Shown here piece after piece: positions 49,567 to 61,101 of a DNA stretch of 64,000 nucleotides; the first letter of the stretch is position 1, and each line of letters begins with the position of its first letter. The notes beneath the pieces are model-generated. The model was not told the origin of the DNA, searched no databases, and was given only the letters and a program-made list of their open reading frames with translations. Source of the stretch: Mansonella perstans (Eukaryota > Nematoda > Chromadorea > Rhabditida > Onchocercidae); the NCBI GenBank assembly GCA_037074765.1, contig JBAMDO010000094.1, positions 124,001-188,000 on the forward strand, in the 5' to 3' direction. The translations under genes and the position numbers were made by a program.

Positions 49567-51677
49567 TCTAATTAACTCTATATTATTTACTAAATCACTG
49601 GATTATTAAATTTATTAAATTGAAACTTTTCTTTTACAACAGAGGGATACTACCTACCCCCATCTGCGCAACAATACTTTTCATCCCCTATATTTAGTAA
49701 TTGTTAAATATGACATAGTTCATTATCTACTTTGATTTATCTCTACCCCTGACTTTATCCATATTTCATTTATCAACTCGTTATCGTTTCTAATTGACAA
49801 CAAATATTTTTATTTTGCGGCCATTAAAATAAACCTGTTTAAGATGTTGTATTTAGCTTACAACAGGTACTGGTGATACTTCGTTAAAGGATTCCGAACA
49901 AAACATGTTTCGTAGGATTAATTGGGATATTGTCGCTACATTATCCCAAGTAGTCTCGCTTTTATCACTCTTTATTTTCTATAACACACTTTACCCAAAC
50001 ATTTGCTGGCGTTTAAATTCGTTCAGAATTTAAAATTTTGCTAATATATAAATTTTTCGGAAGAGAAGGAAGAGAAACTTCGTTTTTTCGTGACCCCAAA
50101 TTTTCTAACATAAATTTCAAATCAAAAAAATTAAATCTTGTTCAAGGACATGCTTTTTTGATAGAGTTGTGGTAGCAAACAAGTTCAGAAGCGGTGAAGT
50201 TAAAATTCAGTAAGCCAAAAGCTCCAAATACATTTGCAGATTCATTTTCAAAGAGTAAATAAAGAGTTCAACAGAACGAATACTTCTTTTCTTATGATAA
50301 TTAATAATTTAGATAATCTCATTCGTTCTAAAAGCACTGGTAGAGATACATTCATGGCTATTAAATAGTAATGTCATTCGACTGTCCATCTCATGAACAA
50401 AATAACAGTGGGGAAGTTTTTAAGACGATGATTAGAGAAGATAGTTCGCAATTTACAGTGACTATAAGGTCATTGTTGTTGTCATTATTCCATCTGTCAA
50501 ACGATTTAGCAATTGAATGAATTTTTTGTAATATTTTTTAAAGTAATTTTATCGCTTTACAAACATTTTCTATCACAAGCATAGCAGCGCACTCTCTAAG
50601 GTGGACGAAATAATTCCTCCAAAATATTGTTTCGTGCCAATCTTAGATAATAATTTAATTTCTAGCCAGATTAAGCGAACAGAAAAAAAAAAAAAAAAAA
50701 CTTCTCTTTAAGATAACTGTACTTCATGTCAAAAAAATAAAATGAATGCTCTTCTGGATATGTCCAAAGAGCGTGTTTTTTAACTCAATTGAATAACAGA
50801 AACTTCAGTACTTATTCATGATATAAAAACGTACAACTTTCTTGATCCGTCAGCATCACTTATATTTGCATTTTCGAAAATTAAATGACTCAACCCTCAA
50901 ATTTCACAAAAATTTGTAAAAATTCAAATCGATTTTTATTGTTGGGTGAAGCACTTCAAGTCTGTATGCTATCGCTCAAGCCATTTCAAATTAAAATAGG
51001 TTAAATGAAAACTTCTCATGATTTATGAAAATATATTTTTTCATCTAACAAGTTTCACTGCTCCGCCATAGTATTCTGTCCCAGTTTCATTTGCAAATAG
51101 CGATCTTCTTGGGAGAGTTTCTTAACGAAATATAAAGTAATCGCTTTATGTCATCAGATCTTTCTTTTTTCTTTTGCTATTTGGTCTTATTTGATCTCTC
51201 TCGAACTTCTGTATTGTTCGGGATTTTTGCATTTATAATTAGGTAAAAAATTAATATTATCAACTACTGCTAGCAAATATCATTCAATTTTAGTCATTTA
51301 AATCTTTTCAAAATATTTTTCCTAACCATATCTTGTTCTGTCTTATTGACGCCACTAATAATTTTCTAAATGTCACCAATTTCGGTATGTCTTTTATAAC
51401 TTTGTTCGGAATTTTTGTAATCATAATTGCATTGGAATAAATATGTCATATAGTGATTTGTTGACACCCAAGATACTGATGAAATTTGAGTAGTTTGTTT
51501 GTAGCCTAAAAAAGAAAACATCCTTTCCATATCCTCTGGTTGTCAACTCTATTCTCTCAGATAATGATCAGAGAACTGACCAATGGAATAAAGCCTGAAA
51601 TCAATGGACAGTTACTGTGAAAAACTGCCATTATTTGAATTGCTAAAAAGCGATTGATTATTCATTGTTAAGTGATT

Positions 51678-54391
51678 ATGAAAGTATGTAGAATATCAGA
51701 AAGATTTAGGTACAAGATGTGGCAATCATACACTTTGTGGGCACTTTATCTGTTAACGATGAAAATAGGCATTATTGGTAATCTTTGGGTCATCTATTCA
51801 GCCATACGCAATGCACGGCCTCAAACACATGGCTGGCTACGACGGCCAAGCGACTATTTAAGATATTATATTTTTATCTTAGCATTTGTTGACTTTTTCG
51901 TCGCTTGTTCGCTTGCTTTACGAATTTTGTACATTTGGGATGTAACGCTAACAGTTGGTAAGTCGAAAACATCAAGTAATTAAATGTTCATGGATTAAAC
52001 TAAAATTTAAAGGATACTTTGGATAATTGCATAAATTTGATGAAGCAGGAAATAAGAAGAAGAAATGGAAAATTAAAAGGAAATAAATAAAAGAACCAAA
52101 AAGGATTGGACTATATCGAGTTCTTTACTCTAAGCAGTTACTTACTTATCAATTTAAGTTGATACAGGAAATTGAAATGTGTAACCCAATATATGAAATT
52201 AAAATTTGCTGCCGCAATTGATTTGTTGTTCTTGTGATAATAAAGTATACTTCAGCTTCTTAAAAATTTGTCTGCTTATATTTTTTCAATAAATTGTAAA
52301 ATTTAATGTTTGGTTGTGGGTTTTCACTTCATCATGAATTAGCGAATTTGAAGGAACATGGAGTTGCCGAGGATTATACTTCGTTGAGCAGCTATCAAAA
52401 ATAGTATCTATGTTTTGCCTTGCGCATATCAGTATCGCAAGATATATTGCAATATGTAAACCTTTCAGCAATCAGGTATCAGCACATAAGTATAAGCTAT
52501 TTTTAACTAACTTTTATATTAATAGCTTATCTAATGAACTGAATAAATCTAATTTAAATGAATTTAAATATGTAAGTTTTGGATTCAAACTTCAACCAAT
52601 AAGTTAAACTTTACTTTTTGGAAAATTCAGCTTAAAATTCAATTTGAAATCACTCATTAATCGAAATAGTTAAAATTTTTTTTTTTAGATTAAAATTTTT
52701 TAAAGCTAATCTTTTGACTTCGAAAGCTATTCTCTGTAAGAATTTCAGATTCGTAGACATTTTCATCAGAACTTTCAAGCAATGACTTTATTATTATGCT
52801 TCCTTATTCTTATTCCAATATTACTTACGGTGAAAACAATCGATGCTAGCCCGGATAAATGGGATTGTCAGATTAGTGATGATAGTGTATGGAATCGATT
52901 AACTGGTCTACTTGTTGGAACATGTTTCATTTTATTGCTAATAATTGTGAGCGCCAATTACGCAGAGATTGTACGACATGTGCACCGAAAATTTTCAAGG
53001 CGGATAGCAAGACGTAGAAACTTTTAAATTGAAATAATTTATGTTCTACTTAAATTTGTAAGATGGAAGTTCATAGCTATCAATATAACAATGATTTCTT
53101 GAATTTGCTTTTAAATTTTTGGAGATTCTATAACTTATTATTGCACAAGAATTATTGTACATGTGATGAATATAAACATACTACCAACATGTTTTGTTGG
53201 TAACATATAAACATGTTTTGAAAGGTTAGTGTTGGTTTTTTATTTTTTTAGAATCGATAAGCTGCAATAGTAAACATCATGGATTGCCGGAGCCACGATA
53301 CGTACGTGAAATGACTTCCTCCATTGTGCGCGTCGCTGTATTTCACATGATTTGTTGGCTTCCGTTTTGCTTCATTGCAATGATTCCTACTGATGTAAAT
53401 TTTCTGAGATATAAATTTTTACTACATGTATATATAACCGGTACTAGTATTACTTTGAAATCCGAAAAGCCGCAGTTAGTTTTGCAGCAAAAGTTTTTCC
53501 ATATTTCAGACATTGGATCCAAAAAGAATTTTAAATTTTAGACGTGCTCATTGGTCTTAATATCGATACGAGCAATAAGTCGAATTAATGAAAAACATGC
53601 CTGGGTGTTATGGATTCTAATATTGGCAAATTGGTTAACATACTTGAATTCCGCATTGAACTGGATTTTCTATGCCGTGCTAAATCGAGACCTCAGGAAA
53701 CTGATCAGGTGTTCGTTTTTATAATCATTATAGAAAGTAAATAGAGCTGAAATTCGATCTTCACAAGAGTGAATTCTTTATTCTCTTCGGTAATTTTAAT
53801 AATAATTTGGATGTCAAATGCCCGTTGTAGATTGAAAGTGAAAAATAGTGAACGTAGGATTGTCCAATACAAGACATTTGATTTGCAGTAGTGTTTCGCA
53901 ACGTTAACCTTAAATGTTACTATAATATGCAAACCAGTATTGTCGGTTACAGGCATCCAAGGAATCTGCTAAAAAATAAAGTTAAAAAATGTAAAATTGG
54001 GCACTGCAAATTTACAATAATTGAAACAGCGCAATGTTTAACAGAGAAATCTATTTTTTAATAAGTTCAGAAATGGAAGGGTAAGAGGAGAAGGCAGTAA
54101 CATTAAACATAAACTTCTGATCGTCTTAATGATAGCTAAAGTGACAACCCTATTAACAGTTGTGATGAATGTTGCATTGAATTAATTCTTAATTAACTCT
54201 TTGTTAATCTTTGCTTCTAGCATTATGTTCATACTCCTAAAAAATTTTCAAGCTTTTACTTCAGGAGTAACACAAAACGACGAAAGCGTAGTTCAATGAC
54301 TTACTACTATTCCTCAAATGTCGCAAACAAATTTCCCCGAAAACGACCGGACCAAAGTTTATGTATTCATGTACAAGCTGAAAGTTTGTAG
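51678..54391 (+). CDS. Rhodopsin-family seven-transmembrane receptor
   Basis: Exons: 51678-51957, 52343-52475, 52749-53013, 53252-53394 (or to 53427), 53542-53708 and 54265-54391 (TAG). TM1 contains IGIIGNLWVIYSAI; TM2 FILAFVDFFVACSLALR; TM3 SKIVSMFCLAHISIARYIAI with ARY in the DRY position; TM4 MTLLLCFLILIPILL; the second extracellular loop has DKWDCQIS, pairing with the Cys of WSCRGLYF; TM5 GLLVGTCFILLLIIVSANY; TM6 FHMICWLPFCFIAM with CWLP; TM7 LNSALNWIFYAVLNRDLR, with NWIFY in the NPxxY position. The tail is rich in Arg/Lys, Ser and Tyr. Ligand unknown; the TM7 style recalls nematode GnRH-receptor-related and other peptide receptors, but I would not assign it. The exon 1 donor (phase 1) and exon 2 acceptor (phase 2) do not match, so a small exon or another boundary is missing there; the other junctions fit. 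Confidence 0.85.
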
Positions 54392-54612
54392 TTATAAAAA
54401 CTGAACTTGAAATGACCGGGTGAATGCTATTTCCTGAAACAGAAATTTTTCAACGGTATGTATATTTTTTTTTGGTTCCAAAATCGAAATATTTCTGCTT
54501 GCAAGGATTCTGAAACAAAAATATTCACTGGATGTCAACTAATTAAGAATCCACTCATTCTACCAATTCTTCCGAACCATTCAACTTAATTTTATTGCAT
54601 TTCTTTTTTCAG

Positions 54613-54708
54613 GCTGTAAGCAGACTTCTATTAAAGCAATTACCACGGTTCAAGCATGAATTTAAATTCGTTACAAAACGATTGTTTCGAGAACAAATGC
54701 ATATCTAG
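54613..54708 (+). other. Possible alternative 3' exon of the GPCR gene
   Basis: A good acceptor (TTTTTTCAG, ending 54612) is followed by an open frame AVSRLLLKQLPRFKHEFKFV then TKRLFREQMHI and TAG at 54706. It is basic, like a receptor tail. Its phase 0 does not match the exon ending at 53708 (phase 2), which joins cleanly to 54265 instead. Either an alternative donor exists or this is chance. Confidence 0.3.
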
Positions 54709-55813
54709 CTAAGGATATATTATATCTCAAAATAAACGAGCACGGTTCCCAAAATTCTAATGCCGGCGATAACCGTAGAGCTTTCGTATCAACAACTATG
54801 GTGAATTGTGACTTTAAAATAATTTAGTTTGTGCTGCACTCTCCGAAATTTCATTTATCGCTGGTAACAAAAGCAATCTCAGTTATTAGGAAAAATCTTC
54901 ATTTTTAAAAAGAAAAATTCTCGAAAGAAAATCAGTGAAGAAATGAGTATCAACAAATGTTCCTGGTGATATTAGTAATGATGATTTGATTGAATGCTAA
55001 AAATCATGCAAGGTCAAAAACATCATCAGATGTGATCGTAATGAACCATGGATCAAAAATACATAAATGAAATTTCTCACAGTGACAATTTACTTTTCAG
55101 TGAATACAAACAATGATCATAGCACTCTAAAGTATATTTAAAGTTCTCTATGCTATTTGTTCATATATAATTTTATATATATATAATTATGTATCTATGT
55201 TCATGTATAAAAAATATTTAATTACACTGTGATTCAATAAGATAATTAAAATCAATAATTTCGAGATTTGAATCAACCATATTGAATTGCAAACAATCAT
55301 TTCAAAAAAAAACCAACAGAAAAATTGATTCATATATGCTATACAGAATATCAATATAATTTAACTAATGACGAGTTTTTATACTTTATTTTTCCTCAAA
55401 TTCTCAGAATTTCAATAATTCGAAGTAAAGAATTTATTAGTCTTAAAGTTTGAAACAAGATACAAAAGTTCTTGTTCTGTATGAATTCTGCCTGAGAAGG
55501 GCAAATTGCTAACAGATGAATGAATGTGTGAAATCAAAAAAACAATAGTCTTTACTCTTTACTAATTTGTTAATTTTCATTCTTCTCAAAATTTAGAATT
55601 TCGATTCGAAATTTTCCACTGATCTTTGCTCTTAGCAAATCATTTTTCTTCTTGAGATCAACCCCAGTTCTTTCCTTTTTCAATCATTTGTCCAATTTAA
55701 ATTCACTTTCTAATTTTCATATCATTTTTCTCCAATACTTTTGATGTAAATTATTAGTCAAGACCTCAAAATAAAAAGGTGAATGAAATTGGAAATAAAT
55801 TTTTAGGTCCATT
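54709..55813. other. Intergenic, no gene seen
   Basis: AT-rich, between the convergent 3' ends of the GPCR and glucuronyltransferase genes. Contains TA dinucleotide tracts near 55170-55190. Confidence 0.7.
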
Positions 55814-57898
55814 TTAAATATTATTTGTTTTTGGGAAAGATCTAAGAAAGAAAGGTAAGAGCTTGAAACTTGTTTCAACATTATAACCATATGTTTTTGT
55901 ATTTTTGATGCTCACAATGGTTTTGGTATGCCAGACGAGGATATCACGTGGCCATGAATCTACTCCAAATGGCATCAAGTCATTCCAACTCACATTCAAA
56001 TGATTCAATAGACATGGTTCTGGTGAGTGTTCTCGACACTTCTGCCTCCATCCTGCTCTACAAAAAGTAGATAAGAGAGCCATTAGTGTATGTTGATGTG
56101 ATTTAACGCTTTTTTTCGAGACTTCATAAAATGTGCCCTGTGTCTCGAATCTACTCGGAACTTTTAATTTCCTTTTCCTGAAGAAATCAAGGAAATAACT
56201 GAACATCTTTCCATTAAAAACTGAGAAAACTAAAGTTGCCTTAACTAGAAATTGCTTCATTTAAATGTTTTTCGACAAATGGGGGCTTACCCAAAGGCAA
56301 ATTCAGGTCTTCTGTGTCTTAAAATCATTACTGAAAAGCTTACTTTGGATGTTGCAAGAGCAGTTCGAGATTTACAGCAAATCCAGCCATGTCAAAGCCC
56401 CATTTACGTTTTGGTGCATACATTGTTTGCCAGCCCACTACTTTTTTTTTTACAACTTTCGGTGCTTCGACCACATTATATGCTACTAAACCTGTAAACG
56501 GAAATATCACAGGATCCGTTTGAGAAAATTCTTGTGTGCATCTAGATTTCTGTATGTTATACGATGAAATGAGAGATAAGATACCTTGTAAGGAAGCAAA
56601 TTAAAAAGAAAAAAGAAAAATAAAGGAATGATTGACTCTGAGAATCTTCAACATCCTTTCATCCCATCGCAAGAAATAATGAATAGCCAATGAAAATGAA
56701 GATAAATGCTTCTTAGCCAATTTAGTTAATAATAAATTTACTTCTAAAACATTTGAATCACTATTTGCTTTTTATATCACAGCTAACATTGAAGTCTAAA
56801 AACAAATCTCAATGACTGATTGATTGATTATCATCAAAGATAAAAGGATTTTTTTCTGTGACTCCCAAAGGTATGTGTTGATGGAAAAAATATATGTTAT
56901 TAGTAAAGTTATTTATCCAATTTTTATCATTGTTTATAAGAGAACAAAAACTGTAATGCCTACCAACAGCCCATACACCGATTTTTTCAACATTTCGGAT
57001 GTACTGATTGAAAAGTCGAATATCGTACGTGTTGTCATCATCAGCAAAATATACCACTGCATTTTTACCCATCATTGCAAATCGTTTTCTAACAAAATTT
57101 AATCCGGCATCACGTCCGGTCCAACCACGCACTATAATTGTTTTTTACTGAGAGTTGTTAAAGTGATAATAAAAAGAAAATCATATCACGCAGCAACTAC
57201 ATACCTGGTATTCCAGGTCGACGTTTGACAGCCAAATAGTAATACTGCAAGCCAGTACGATCCAGCAATTGCTTTACAGGTAACGATATATGTGTGGCGT
57301 CTTCTACGACAATCCAAATCAACTGCTTGATGTGCATCAGTGTTTGTGATAACCTAGAACTAGTTCGAAACTTGAATAAGGATCATATCAACCGTACTTG
57401 GCTTTAAATTGTATTAATTCATAAAGAGTAGAAGAATGTTTCACTGCTCGAGGTTTTGCACTTCATTTCTACAAACAGTTGGAATAGAGAATTAAGATCT
57501 AAAATATTTTAAAAAGTAGGGATTTAATTTTTTTTAGTAGAATATACATGAAATAAGTCTGTTGACTTGGTGCAGCTTAAAGAATCAAAGTGGTGCAAAC
57601 GGACAGGTCAATAACAGGTAATTTACCTGGTCATGTCAGCCAATCGTGCAAGTCTCAGGTAAGTCGGTGTGATTACGATAATTGTTCGATTACTGCTATT
57701 TTGATTATTGAAATATTGCATGAAATTTTTATTCGATATTATTGCTGATTTATAAATCCCATAGTTCCTTTCTTCTACCAAATATATGATAATAAACGTT
57801 TGAATAATGATTACAGTTATTGCAAACACTTTTTCAATGGTGGGAAATATTCCAGCTACTTGTCCTTTGTTAAATCTGTAAGCAGATAATTTACGCAT
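55814..57898 (-). CDS. Galactosyl-xylosyl-protein beta-1,3-glucuronyltransferase (B3GAT family, GT43)
   Basis: Six exons on the complement: 57898-57627, 57353-57205, 57131-56964, 56491-56344, 56317-56291 and 56057-55814; all phases agree, total 1008 nt (335 aa, the family's usual size). The family transfers GlcUA from UDP-GlcUA to Gal-Gal-Xyl in the proteoglycan linker or to related glycans in the Golgi (C. elegans SQV-8 and GLCT proteins). Type II topology: short cytosolic tail, then one membrane segment IEKVFAITVIIIQTFIIIYL (about residues 21-40). Motifs: VITPTYLRLARLADMTRL, LIWIVVEDATHISLPVKQLL, RGWTGRDAGLNFVRKRF, the DxD-type metal site FADDDNTYDIRLF, VVEAPKVV with VVGWQTMYAP, FDMAGFAVNLELLLQHP, and DILVWHTKT near the end. 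The LVWHTKT motif is followed by about 30 extra residues. The 27-nt fifth exon is a microexon. Which paralogue it is (SQV-8 or a GLCT) is not decided. Confidence 0.92.
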
Positions 57899-60800
57899 TC
57901 AATATTACAATAATTCACTCAAAACGCCATCTGACTGACCTCTTATGGTGTCCTCTTGAGTTATAATGATTCTTAGAAGTCATGTAAAAAAAGAATTCTC
58001 CCTTGTGTTAGCATGCAAATTGAAAGCAATGAGAGTATAAAAAACGATTGAAATTAATGTAGAAGAAAGTATATTTGAGGCTTCGGAATTGCTGCAACAG
58101 ATTGGCTTAGCAGTTTTCGTTGCTTATTTATAAATGGATACCTTTGGTAAATATATTCAAAATTTGCTAAACGTACTTTATAAGAGCTGCCACTCTTAGA
58201 ATCATAATTAGCAAAAATAGCACAAGAATTGTATTTTAAAGAAAAAGCAATCTATGCCTTTGAAAACATTGAAATTTAAAATTTGAAATTTAACTTATTG
58301 GTTCAAGATAAAAGAATTCGAACTTATGATTAGTTTTTGAAATTCTGAACTAAAAAATTACAAATTATATCATTTTCTCTGTAATATAAAATGAAACGTT
58401 TGCTGCTTCATTTTTTCTATTTTTGTATTCAGTGAAAAAATTTCTTACAGCCTTCTTAAAAATTTTGTTCGTCGTAAACGCATTTGTTCGTCCTTCTGAA
58501 ACAGTATTATAAAATTTAATCACACGAAGCATTTGATCCTCTTCCACAGATCTAATTTGACTGAATCATAATTCAAATTCCACTATGTCTCTTCTTTTTC
58601 AAAAAATAGTTTATAATGAAAATTAATAATTATGAGACCAAAAACTAAGATTGTAACTGTAAAGTTATAAAAAAAATATAAGACTAAGATGTGATTTTTG
58701 AAAAAACAAAATCTGAACTAAAGTGAGTCAGAAATCGACTTGGTTTTCGCAGATACTGAAAGTTGTGACTTTCAAAAGTTAACTCCGAAATTTTTGTAAC
58801 TACCGCAAAAAAAGAGATCTTGAAATAATTTCAAAACCAAACATTTCACCTGAAGCAGTTTATACACCGGTCCAAACTCACGAATCCTATTAAAATGATT
58901 TTTGTAAAAAAAAATTAGAAAAAAGTCATGCAAATTTTGAACATTAGTTGGAACTCTCTTATCACCAAAAAATATGTTGATTTGAAAGTGAATATTTCGG
59001 GGAAAAGCGCCATTGTCGCACTTGCATTCTATTTCGACCGCAAGCTTCATCATGCGAATCGCAAATTTGCTTTTCATCAAAAAAATTGCAAAATAGAAAT
59101 GCAAAATCCTACTATTTTTGGTCTTTTCAGTTCCATATTCTACCTTAAATAGCTCATTCATTTCTGCCAATAATTTTCTATGGCAAATCTCAATTTATTT
59201 TATAAATTTCCAATACTTCACAATATACAGATGAGGAACATTTTAAAAGAAAAATATTACCTTTGTATGCTATCAATTTCCATCAAACTTTATTAATTAA
59301 GAACGACACTACAAAGTTTGATTTTAAATTTTTAAATAACCTATTTTCATCAGTTTTATCAAAACTGTTCTGAAACATATGAGATGCCTGAACGATCTAA
59401 GTGCCAAATGCAGGTTACAATCACAAATAGCAAGATAGACATTAGCAAAGAAAGGATATATAAAGAATAAACGGATGGGAGAGAATTCAAGCTGTAGGAG
59501 TAATGGTAAAAATAAAATTGCTGAAAGACTGCAAACCAGAAAATCTTGAACTGTAAAAAACCCTTAAATCCAATCAAACCAAACTTTAAGAACCTATCTA
59601 TGGTCAAAAAAACCAGATCAGATCGGAAATAATTTGTTACAGCTCCAATTGCTTTTTTCCAATTCTTTTTGGTTCCGCTAAGTCTCCTGAGGATTGATCA
59701 CTGCTTTACGACATTTGTAAATCTCCAGAGTACTTGATGAATTGTAGTAAAAGTTACAGTAATACTTTGGAACAATATGGCAGACGAAATGAACTATGAA
59801 CGATTCAATTCGAAGAACATCAGTAAGAAAATGAGGATCCTAAAATTTCTATAAAAGCTGTCTTCTGTAATCAACATTGATTTATATGTTGTGCACTACC
59901 AAAATAATATTTGCATTACAGATTTATGATACAGAAATTGTTCAGAATATTTCCTAGATTAAGAATTCATTACCCAAAAATAAATACCTAAAGTCATAAG
60001 TCATTAATCTATTGCTTCAATCGTGTAAAAATATTTTTGCATGTATCCGATAAATTAATTTACATTTAAATTCTCTTTGCTTGAGAATAATCTTATATGT
60101 AATGTATTACATTATTGTAATCCATATCCACTATATGAAAGTTTCCTTTACTTTGCAGAATATTAATACTTTTCGATCTTCTACAAGTCTTCCTCTCTTT
60201 AGCTCCAATTCAATCATCTAACATAAAAATTCCTCTTCACATCAACAAGAGGTCCAATCATAACTGCATTCTGTATATTTGCTAATAGTCTAAGGATAAG
60301 TTATCGTCTTTATTACATTGCCTGAGTTCGTATCAAACAATACAAAGAAACTATATAACAATCTCCTGTAACACAAAAATGAAATCTTCACATCTTAAAT
60401 CATTTCTAAAAATATAAACAAAACAAATGCAATACTCCGTTCCTTCTCTTTGTAATCAACATCAGATGCAAAATGTTCAAATTAGGTTTTACTACGTCAG
60501 TTCCAACAATAAAGAAATGTGTGATACAGCGATCCAAATCATTTCCGATTGCAACTAAATTTTTTCCTGAATGATGATAGTGCAAAAAATCTTAACTCAT
60601 CCATGCTCGTCATTCAACAAAATTAACACTAAGAACATAAAGGATTAACATACATAATCAGTACCTTTTGTTCCAATAATACTTATTTACAGATAAGTTT
60701 GGATATTCACAAATACCAAAATCATCATAAAATGAAAGTTAAAGTTAAAACTACTTCATAAATCCTGATTTAAGCTTTGAATATTGAATGCGCTAATCTA

Positions 60801-61101
60801 ATCTATACATTGTTTTCCTGAATTTTTAATGCTAATTTGACAATAGACGATTGTTTTCCCATGTCATCAAGTTCTTTTTGGAAGTTGCTGTTATCAACTT
60901 TAAAATAAACTTTCTGATGCAATAAACCTGGCAATCTGGAATATTTTGTACATTAGAGGGCTTTAGTTGCCAGTCAAGATATTAGCAAAAAACAGAAAAA
61001 CTGCTTATGAACATGGCAAATGTCCTAAAACTATTCTGTAACACCAAGAGCATATCACTACAGCAAAAATCCGCTGAATTTTGCAATTTCAAAAATATTA
61101 A
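57899..61101. other. Intergenic with unassigned coding-like patches
   Basis: Mostly AT-rich without exon signals. Two patches on the complement look coding-like: 58560-58365 (EEDQMLRVIKFYNTVSEG, FKKAVRNFFTEYKN) and 59170-58800 (MAEMNELFKVEYG, VEIECKCDNGAFPRN, IREFGPVYKLLQ followed by GTGAAA). I recognise no family and could not join them into a gene with matching phases. 59171-61101 appears empty. Confidence 0.4.

Larger units (their letters stand above)
44871..51677. other. Large intergenic region, no intact gene seen
   Basis: About 6.8 kb. Open frames are short and low-complexity. It contains a tandem GCTGCGGAAT repeat, a duplicated 19-bp motif, a bacterial-type endonuclease III fragment, a Cys-rich open segment and a nested inverted repeat, listed separately. 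It could include distal 5' exons of the GPCR gene, which I could not identify. Confidence 0.6.

Noticed and set aside
56252..56497. Plus-strand open frames of 74-81 codons
   Set aside because: Antisense to glucuronyltransferase exons 4 and 5, which have clear homology and splice phases.
56824..57102. 92-codon plus-strand open frame
   Set aside because: Antisense to the exon carrying the DDD metal site.
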